From: Ophiosphaerella korrae
Taxonomy: Eukaryota; Ascomycota; Dothideomycetes; Pleosporales; Phaeosphaeriaceae
NCBI GenBank assembly: GCA_028456385.1
Contig: JALNQF010000782.1
Span: 1 to 14,311, forward strand
DNA length: 14,311 nt
Direction of reading: 5' to 3'
Shown: piece after piece, positions 7,946-14,311 of the stretch
Position numbering within the stretch: the first letter of the stretch is position 1
How the letters are laid out: each line of letters opens with the position of its first letter
Position numbers and translations under genes: made by a program
Notes under the pieces: generated by a model
What the model saw: the letters and a program-made list of their open reading frames with translations, nothing else
The model's database searches: none
Told to the model about the DNA's origin: nothing

Positions 7946-10420
7946 ATAGTATATCTTTTTTTATAAGTTTAGTTAGTAGTTTTATATCTTTAGACTATCT
8001 TACTATTTATTTTCTATAAAAGTTTACTAGCTTATAAAACTACTATACTTCTTATAAGTTTTTAGGTATTAGCTATTCTTTAATTAATTTAATTTTAATT
8101 AAGTTAATTCTAATTTCTTTTAGTTTAATAATAAATCTAAAGAAGTCTATTTTCTTTATATAGAATTTATATTTTCTTATTTTAAAAAATAATTTATTTT
8201 TTACTAGCCTTTCTAATACTTTATATATATATTATATATATATATCTTCTATTTTTAAGAATATAAAGATATTATCTAAGTAAATAAATATAAATATATC
8301 TAAGTACTTTCTTAGTACTATATTAAATCTTTTTTAGAATACTACTAGTATATTTATTAATTTAAAAGGTATAACTATATATTTAAATAGTTTATATTAT
8401 ATCCTAAATACTATTTTCTATTTATTACTTTCTTTAATTCTAATTTAGTAGTAATTATTCTAGATATATAGCTTAATAAAGATTTTTACTCTTTATAGTT
8501 TATCTTATATCTAATCTATTTATAGTAAAGAGTATTAGTTTTTATTTATAATTACGTTTATCTTTCTAAAATCTATATAAAGTCTCTTATTATCTATTTC
8601 TTTTTTATCTATAAATATAAGTCTATATACTACTAAAGATCTAGATTCTTTTATCTATCTTTTCTTTAGCATATTCTCTATAAATACTTTCTTAATTTTA
8701 GACTCTTCTTCTATTTTCTAGTAGACTAAGCTCTAACTTATATTTTTCCTTTCTTCTAGGTTTATTACTAATTCCTATAGTTAGTATTTTAAGAAGTAGT
8801 CTTTAAGCTCTATAAGCTACTTCTTTTATTTTTTATATTTATCTAGGAATTTTTCTTTATATACTTCTATATTAGCTCTTAATATATTTTATTTAAAGTA
8901 ACTAATTTTCTCTATTCTCTAATTAATTCTTAGGTTAGCTATCTATAACTATAGTATTCCTAAGATTATATCTTATTTATTATTAATTATTATTATATCT
9001 ATAACTATATTTTTAATCTTTAACTCTTTTAACTCTAATATAGAAAGTACTATCTTAAACCTAATAAGTTCTTAGAATAGTTTTCTTTTAATTATACTAA
9101 GTTATTAAAAGTACTTCTTTATTATATAACGTATTCTTTATTCTTTTATAAACTTCTTTAATATAAAGTTCTTTATAGCTTTACTATTAATTATAACTTA
9201 TATCTTTTTTCTTTAAAAGGTACCTATTTTTATAATATATAGGCCTTTTATACCTTTTAGCTATTTTTACTTTAGTAATCTTATAAATTATCTATTCTTC
9301 TAAGGCTATAGCTTTATTTTAAGCTTATATTCTTTATATTTTAGATATTTATTATACGTATACTTATACTATAGTCTTTCTAGGACATATTTTTTAGATA
9401 GTTTAGGTCTTAGCCTTATTACTATATATTAATCTTTAGGTATTATTTCTTATCTAATAGTATTATTTACTATAATTATATTTATATAGTTATATTCTTT
9501 TTTCTTTACTAGCTATACTTAAATATTTACTTTAGAGTTTTTATATATAATATAATTCTTATATAAGTATAATAGCTATAATACTTTAAAGTATACTAGA
9601 TATTTTAGATTTATTACTTTATTATCTCTTTCTTAGTATCTATCTTTTTTAAGTATCTTTTCTATTAGAATATAGTATACTACTAGTATTTTTAGTATAT
9701 AGGCTTTATTAATCTATTATATTTTTCTTATAAAGTACTATTACTCTTTTTATATAGGTATTCTTTTTACTATAACTATATATTACTTTATCTATTCTTA
9801 AAATAGTATAAACTTTATATTTTTAGAATTACGTTCTTTTTAGTCTTTATATACTTCTTCTATACTTATAACTAGTATATATTTCTAAATAAATTACTAT
9901 TCTTACCTTTATTCTACTATATCTATTATTATATAGCTATTATAACTATATATATCTAACTAGGTATACTCTATACTTTTTATATTAACTTCTTCTTTTT
10001 TACTTTATTATTCTTTAGAAGTAACTTCTTTTTTTTTTACTTCTTAGTTCTTTAGAAGTAACTATAGTAGTCTTTTTATCTTATACTACTTCTTTAGCTA
10101 AAGTTAATAGTACTAGAAGTTCTTTTTCTTCTTTTAAATCTTCTATTAGTAGGTCTATTACGTATAGTATTTCTTTTACTTATATTTTTATTTATTCTTT
10201 TTTTATTATAGCTACTCTTTATTTACTATATAAAAACTATCTTGTTTTTTACTTACTAAAAAGATATATATAGTAGTTATTATAGTAATAAAAGGTCTAA
10301 TAAAGTATTACGTATTACTATTCTTTACTTCTAGCTACTTTCTTTTAAAGTTTAGCTTATACTTATAGTACTTCTTTTTTCTTTTTAGTTATCTTTAATA
10401 ATATCTTTCTTTTTAAGTCC
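7946..10420 (-). pseudogene. Element 2 partial pol (linker, protease, RT)
   Basis: The - strand frame (codon low coordinate 0 modulo 3 from protease onward) gives protease D-S-G-A-T at 9188-9174 (Asp now AAT, Gly now AAA), the RT DFRK-type motif near 8562, and YLDD at 8282-8271 now reading YLDN. The reading ends within the region after RT. The first catalytic Asp of RT, GAT in element 1 (4266-4268), is TAT here (8468-8466), a transversion that RIP cannot make. The linker to protease is 43 bp longer than in element 1, which explains why gag and pol are in different phases here. The copy is non-functional and truncated. Confidence 0.85.
9988..10064 (-). repeat. Short tandem duplication in element 2 linker
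   Basis: On the - strand the unit beginning AGTTACTTCTAAAGAA and running into an A-rich tract occurs twice in a row, about 37 bp apart. Element 1 has only one corresponding unit near 2705-2735. The copy includes a run of ten A (10038-10029). Net length gain over element 1 between the second knuckle and protease is 43 bp, which is 1 modulo 3, so this repeat is the likely cause of the phase change. Confidence 0.6.
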
Positions 10421-10428
10421 TTACTTCT

Positions 10429-11422
10429 ATAATCTTTTATAAAGTATCCTAGTTTCTTATATTTATAATATATTATATCTTTTTTCTTTTTTAATTAGTA
10501 GTCTTTTACGTAGTAGCCTAGTTTACTATAGTTAAAGTATATAAAGTTTTTATTTTTCTTTTTTTTTCTTTAATCTTAGTTTCTTAGTTAGTTCCTATAC
10601 TTATTTTTCTTCTATTTTTAAAGATTATTATTAATTTATATTACTTACTATTTTAGAACTTCTAGCGTCTTTAGTTTTTCTATATAGATTATTTTGTATT
10701 AGATTTTTATATTTAGTTTTTATTTAAACTATAATATTAAAAATACTTTATTTTATTCTATATTTTATACTAGTTATTTAAATTATAATATATATACTAA
10801 AATACTCTTACTTTATATAAGCCTTTTAAGCTTTTTTTTTAGCTTATTAAGTAATATCTATATCTCTAAATACTACTTTTATTTATTTAGTAAAGTATTT
10901 ATAACTTCTAAAGATAGCTCTAGTTTTATTCTTTTATATTATTAGGGCGTATATTATATAGTTTATCTAGTAAGGTTTAAACTATCTTATTATATTTACT
11001 TTAAGATATATTCTAATATATATTACTTTTTTTTCTTCTATATTAAAGTATAGTACTTATATATCTATTTAGAGTTATACTAATACTATAAAGAGTCTTA
11101 GTTTTTCTCTTATTTTATTAAACTTCTTAAGTACTAGTATCTTAGGTAGCTTCTTTATTATACTTATTTCTAGTTATTAGGTAATTAGTTTTATCTAGTT
11201 TTATCTTTTTATAATAGCTTTAATTTATACTTTATTTTACTTAGAGTAATCTTATAGTTTTTTATTCTACGTTTTTAAAGTATTAATTACTATTTTTATA
11301 TCTTTTTTTTCTAAGATTAGGTTATTTATATAATCTCTAATTACTTTCTATATTATATTATCTAATTTATAACTACTTATAAGTACTTTAGCTACTTATT
11401 TAGTTAAACTTTCTACTATTAT
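10429..11422 (-). pseudogene. Element 2 Gag, RIP-killed and frameshifted
   Basis: The probable start (ATA, formerly ATG, at 11422-11420) matches element 1's start context, including the following GTA GAA AGT TTA. The capsid-like region reads in phase 2 (for example KKFNKIREKLR around 11125-11100). The two CX2CX4HX4C knuckles (10539-10498 and 10470-10429) are in phase 1. The distance from start to first knuckle is 29 bp shorter than in element 1, and the missing bases appear to lie in the basic linker just before the knuckles (about 10565-10610). All knuckle Cys and His codons are TAT or TAC, as RIP predicts. Gag would package the element RNA. Confidence 0.82.
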
Positions 11423-11480
11423 ATTAGCTAGACTATATACTACTTATACTTTACTTCTTATAATAACTAGATTAGTATAG

Positions 11481-11870
11481 TATAATAGAGCTTACTAGAG
11501 TTAACTTCTTAATAGCTTATTAGGGTATTAGTAGATTAAGAGGTAATAACAAAAGCTTATATTATAATTAGGTAATAACTATAGATAATAGTTAATTTAT
11601 ATATATAATATTAAGTATTAGCGTTTTAAGTTAGAGATTAGATTACTAATACTATCTTAATAATACGTACTACTACTAACTATATACTTATATTTCTTAG
11701 CTAGATTTATACTTTATATTTACTAAGATCGCGAATTATAAATTTATTACGTATCTCTATTATAGTTAGCTTCTTAGTTAAGCTTATTACTTTATAGATT
11801 ATATACGTTATTATTATCTATAGTAAAGCTAATTAGTTCTAGTTAGCTTTTTCTTATTATAGCTATAATA
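11481..11870 (-). repeat. Element 2 5' LTR (about 390 bp)
   Basis: On the - strand it begins TATTATAGCTATAATAAG (11870 downward), close to element 1's LTR start, and ends CTCTATTATA at 11481, followed by the conserved primer-binding region. It shares with element 1's LTR the block around GTATATAGTTAGTA and ATAGTATTAGTAAT, but other parts are unalignable by eye, so it is a related but distinct LTR type. Its terminal 150 bases match 14161-14311. A small retained CpG cluster (ATCGCGAA) lies near 11728. Confidence 0.85.
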
Positions 11871-12460
11871 ACTAGAAAATATATAAACTAAAAAATATAA
11901 AGTTTATAATATTTTAATAATAGATAAAGTAATAAATAGTTATAGTAAGAAAAATACTTATATAGAGAGAGTAGTAGTACTTTATAAAAAAAATATAATA
12001 GATTAATAAAGCTTATATACTAAGTATACTAGTAGTATACTATATTTTAATAAAAATAAGACCTAGTATAAATAAGTATAAAGAAAGAGATAATAAAAAA
12101 TAAACTTAGAATATCTAGTATACTTTAAAATATTATAGATATTATACCTAAATATAAATTACTTTATATATAGAGAATCTAAAGTAAGAAACTATATATA
12201 ACTAGTAAAAAAGAAGAGTTATAACTATATAAAAGTAATTCTAGTAGAAGATATCTTAAGATAAAAAATAATACTAGAAGAAAGATATTTAGTAGTAAAG
12301 CTAAAAATAAAATTATTTAAAAAATATATTTTAAAAAGACTATAGTATAAATATATATATAATAAATATCTAAAATATAAAGACTATAAACTTAAAGTAA
12401 AGCTATAGCTATAACAAAATAGATAATTTATAAAATTACCTAAGTAAAAATAGCTAATAT
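11871..12460 (+). pseudogene. Gypsy linker fragment (element 3)
   Basis: This fragment aligns along its length with element 1 at about 2890-3470, the stretch between zinc knuckles and protease, on the same strand as element 1. Shared landmarks include ATAGATAAAGTAAT, the AGTAGTATACTATAT block and TATTATAGATATTATACCTA. Neither gag nor protease is present. It starts exactly at the LTR end of element 2 with ACTAG, a plausible 5-bp target duplication whose partner was lost with element 2's 3' end. The simplest reading is that element 2 inserted into this copy. Similarity fades by 12445-12465. Confidence 0.82.
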
Positions 12461-12534
12461 ATTCTACTACTAAGCTTATTAAACTACTAAGCTTTTTACT
12501 TTTTTTTAGTACTATAAATACTATATCTTTAGAA
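12461..12534. other. Transition from element 3 to Fot1/pogo element
   Basis: About 75 bases hold a repeated ACTACTAAGCTT-like unit (12466-12493) and pyrimidine-rich DNA. This should contain the 3' terminal inverted repeat of the DNA transposon, but none could be recognised. Confidence 0.35.
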
Positions 12535-14160
12535 GTTAATAATAAACTTTACTTAGTACTTTTTACTACTATAATACTATTATCTAATTTAGAAGTTTTT
12601 TCTTTATCTTCTTAGTATATTTATATATTATACCTAGTTTTCTTATAGTTTTTATAGTATTATTATCTTAGCTAAGTCTTTTTCTAATTACTCTTACTAT
12701 AAAGCTTTTTACCCTTCTATATAGCTATTAATACCTCTCTAGCTACTTATATTAATATCTTTTTATACTCTATAGTTTTACTATACTAAATTTACTTTTA
12801 ATTATATAACTTTTACTTAGTTATTACTTCTAATTACTTTTTAAGCTTTTTTATATAAGCTTCTTAAAGAATACCTTTATATAGTACTAATTTAGTACCT
12901 TTAATAAGCTAGTAAAAGAAGCTTTATATAGTAGTAAGTAAGTAATAAAAAAAATTACTTAAGAGCTTTAACTAAGACCTAAACTCATATAAATTACTTA
13001 AAGTCTTTAACTACTATAGTATCTCTAGTAGTAAAGGTTTTAGTAAAGTATAAATATAGATATTAAAGTAATTTAGTATATCCTATATATTTAAAAGAAT
13101 AAGTTCTAAAGCTTTAAAAGCCTTTTTATAGTTTTACTTAGTAAATTTATTAAAAAATATATTTTTAAAAGCAAAAAAAAAGCTTTCTTTATTAATATAA
13201 AAGATATATTTCTATACTAAGTTTTATATATATTTAGAGTACTTATATTTTAGTAGTAAGAAGTATACTATATTAAGTAGCTAGAATATATATAATAAAT
13301 AAGCTAGTATATAAAGGGTTAGAATCTTATTTTTAAAGTAGTTATTTTTAAAATCTTAGTTAAAGTAGCTCTTATAGTTATTTAAGATAAGTAGCTAGTA
13401 TACTTTTACTTAATATAACTTTATATATATATTAAAGAACTTTAACTACTTTAAGCTAAGTATATTAGTTATTTAGCTATTTTCTAAAACTAAGAGCTTC
13501 TAATTAAGTAGTATACTTACCTCTTTATACTAAGTAAAGATAAAGATATATCTTTTATAGATAATAAATAGTAAGATTATATACTTTACTATATAAATAC
13601 TCTAGATTACTATAGTTTACTTATAATTACTACTCTAAGTAAGTATAAGCTTTATATACTTCTCTAAGCTTATAATAACTTTTATTAACTTAATTATACT
13701 AATCTAGAAGCTAGTCTTATTAAAGTTATAGATATTTTTATCTTATACTTTATATTTAGCTTTAGTTTCCTTTATAAGCTTAAACTATATACTAATAACT
13801 TTAGAATCTTCTTAGAGTATTCTCTAGTAATTTTTTACTTAGTTAAATTCTATTTTTAGCTTATATAAATACGCTATAAAGTATATAGGCTAGTTTTTAC
13901 TTATAAGTATTTTACTCTATATAGTAAGTAGTTTATTAGCTATATTAGCTACTTTATAGTGCTAAGGCGTAAATCCTTATTAGTTAAATTTAAGAATATA
14001 TTATATAATTAACTACTTTTTAGTTATAGTAAGTTTCTAGTAGTTTAGTTATATAGTAGGTTAAAAAGTAATTCTTTTAAGTTAGTTAGAGATTTATAGT
14101 TAATTAATATTAAATACCTTAGTAGCGTGTTATTAGCTTTAAAATTAGCTAGATACTAAG
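12535..14160 (-). pseudogene. Fot1/pogo-type DDE transposase, RIP-killed
   Basis: This is a cut-and-paste DNA transposase (Tc1/mariner superfamily, pogo/Fot1 branch). All motifs share one - strand phase over about 540 codons. In order: psq-type helix-turn-helix (about 14150-14055); CENP-B-like second DNA-binding domain, including an ILDLNQRGFTP-type reading (about 14050-13880); first catalytic block YNF-D-E-T (Asp 13721-13719 now AAT, Glu 13718-13716 now AAG); LILDGH-type block with the second Asp at 13382-13380; QPLD-type block with the third Asp at 13274-13272, giving DD35D spacing; and a C-terminal CX2CX4HX4C knuckle (12656-12615). No frameshift is apparent. The N-terminus stops at an LTR boundary (14161) roughly where the helix-turn-helix begins, so the first residues are missing. 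The stop is uncertain, in about 12490-12551. Confidence 0.88.
12615..12656 (-). other. CCHC zinc knuckle at transposase C-terminus
   Basis: With Cys and His read from RIP-converted TAT/TAC codons, the - strand gives C-K-N-C-K-K-T-G-H-N-I-x-I-C. The codons are C 12656-12654, C 12647-12645, H 12632-12630 and C 12617-12615. A C-terminal knuckle of this type is found in a subset of fungal Fot1-like transposases and suggests nucleic-acid contact. It is in phase with the catalytic domain. Confidence 0.75.
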
Positions 14161-14311
14161 TATTAGGAGTTACTAGGGTTAACTTCCTAATAGCTTATAA
14201 GTTATTAGTAGATTAAGAAGTAATAACAAAAGTTTATATAGTAATTAGTAATAACTATAAATAATAGTTAATTTATATATATAATATTAAGTATTAGCGT
14301 TCTAGGTTAGA
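14161..14311 (-). repeat. Partial LTR of the element 2 type, cut by window end
   Basis: This copy aligns with 11491-11640 in the same orientation, including GTTAACTTC, TAATAGCTTAT, GTAATAACAAAAG and the AATTTATATATATAATATTAAGTATTAGCG block. It therefore holds the last 150 bases of the LTR on the - strand, ending CTCCTAATA at 14161. To its left is transposase N-terminus, not the gypsy leader, so this is a solo LTR or the right end of an element lying on the other side. The bases next to it, CTAAG (14156-14160), would be the duplication to look for beyond the window. Confidence 0.8.

Larger units (their letters stand above)
7946..11870 (-). mobile_element. 3'-truncated Ty3/gypsy element 2
   Basis: This is a copy related to element 1 in the opposite orientation. 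Read on the - strand it has the 5' LTR (11870-11481), the leader matching element 1 almost base for base, gag with two zinc knuckles, protease and RT, and stops just after the RT region. RNase H, integrase, chromodomain and the 3' LTR are missing. It is nearly saturated for RIP. It differs from element 1 by indels and a tandem duplication, so the two belong to one family but separate lineages. Confidence 0.88.
1..14311. other. RIP-mutated AT-rich transposon block
   Basis: TpG and CpA are nearly absent across the window (I saw almost none in the first 780 bases), TpA is hugely over-represented, yet CpG remains in many places (for example around 186, 443, 901-906 and 11729). Loss of CpA/TpG with survival of CpG is the pattern of fungal repeat-induced point mutation, not of ordinary CpG methylation decay. 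Recognisable transposon frames carry TAA/TAG exactly where CAA, CAG, CGA or TGG is expected, and conserved Gly, Asp, His and Cys codons show matching G-to-A or C-to-T changes. I found no host gene, tRNA, rRNA or CRISPR array. The organism is inferred to be a filamentous ascomycete; the species cannot be told. Confidence 0.9.

Noticed and set aside
9186..10470. Programmed frameshift between gag and pol in element 2
   Set aside because: Element 1 has both in one phase, and a tandem duplication with a 43-bp net gain explains the shift in element 2.
11481..11870. Treating this block as a regulatory intergenic region
   Set aside because: It has LTR-type ends, is followed by the conserved primer-binding region and gag start on the - strand, and recurs at 14161-14311.
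1..14311. A mitochondrial, plasmid or naturally AT-rich protozoan genome
   Set aside because: The composition is explained by directional loss of CpA/TpG inside recognisable fungal transposons; coding frames are broken by the same mutations.
1..14311. Short ATG-started ORFs as host genes
   Set aside because: Few ATG codons survive RIP, open stretches are short and lie within or opposite transposon frames; none shows its own domain or ribosome context.
1..14311. CRISPR array, tRNA or rRNA genes
   Set aside because: No regularly spaced repeats beyond the LTRs and small duplications were seen, and no cloverleaf or rRNA-like segment was recognised.

Overview
This window is a fungal transposon graveyard with no intact gene. 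It is extremely A+T-rich, and TpG and CpA dinucleotides have almost vanished while CpG survives in many places. That is the footprint of repeat-induced point mutation (RIP, CpA to TpA on either strand), so the source is most likely an AT-rich, gene-poor compartment of a filamentous ascomycete (Pezizomycotina). All coding content is transposon protein whose Gln, Arg and Trp codons have become TAA or TAG. Identification therefore rests on reading conserved motifs through the stops and on checking that they keep one codon phase.

Layout. (1) 1-831: RIP-mutated sequence I could not identify, with a lysine-rich potential translation at its right end. (2) 832-7868: a structurally complete Ty3/gypsy chromovirus on the + strand, called element 1. 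It has a 5-bp target duplication GTTAA, two 428-bp LTRs, one continuous Gag-Pol frame (zinc knuckles, protease, RT, RNase H, DD35E integrase, chromodomain), an antisense potential ORF in its 3' part, and a polypurine tract. (3) 7869-7945: short unassigned junction. (4) 7946-11870: a second, related gypsy copy on the - strand (element 2). It has its 5' LTR, gag, protease and most of RT, and lacks RNase H, integrase and the 3' LTR. (5) 11871-12460: a third gypsy fragment on the + strand (element 3), matching only the linker between the zinc knuckles and protease. Element 2's LTR abuts it directly, as if element 2 had inserted into it. (6) about 12535-14160: a - strand Fot1/pogo-type DNA transposase with N-terminal helix-turn-helix, DD35D catalytic domain and C-terminal CCHC knuckle. 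(7) 14161-14311: part of a second LTR of the element 2 type, cut by the window edge and abutting the transposase N-terminus.

History. Element 1 is the only copy with both ends and its target duplication, so it is probably the last large insertion. Its two LTRs differ at about 40 sites, and all but one are transitions, so RIP acted after insertion and separately on each LTR. The mutual similarity of the gypsy copies is what would have exposed them to RIP. No system outside known transposon classes was proven. The least explained items are the antisense frame at 6733-7098, the four-copy inverted motif in the LTR, and the unidentified left flank.
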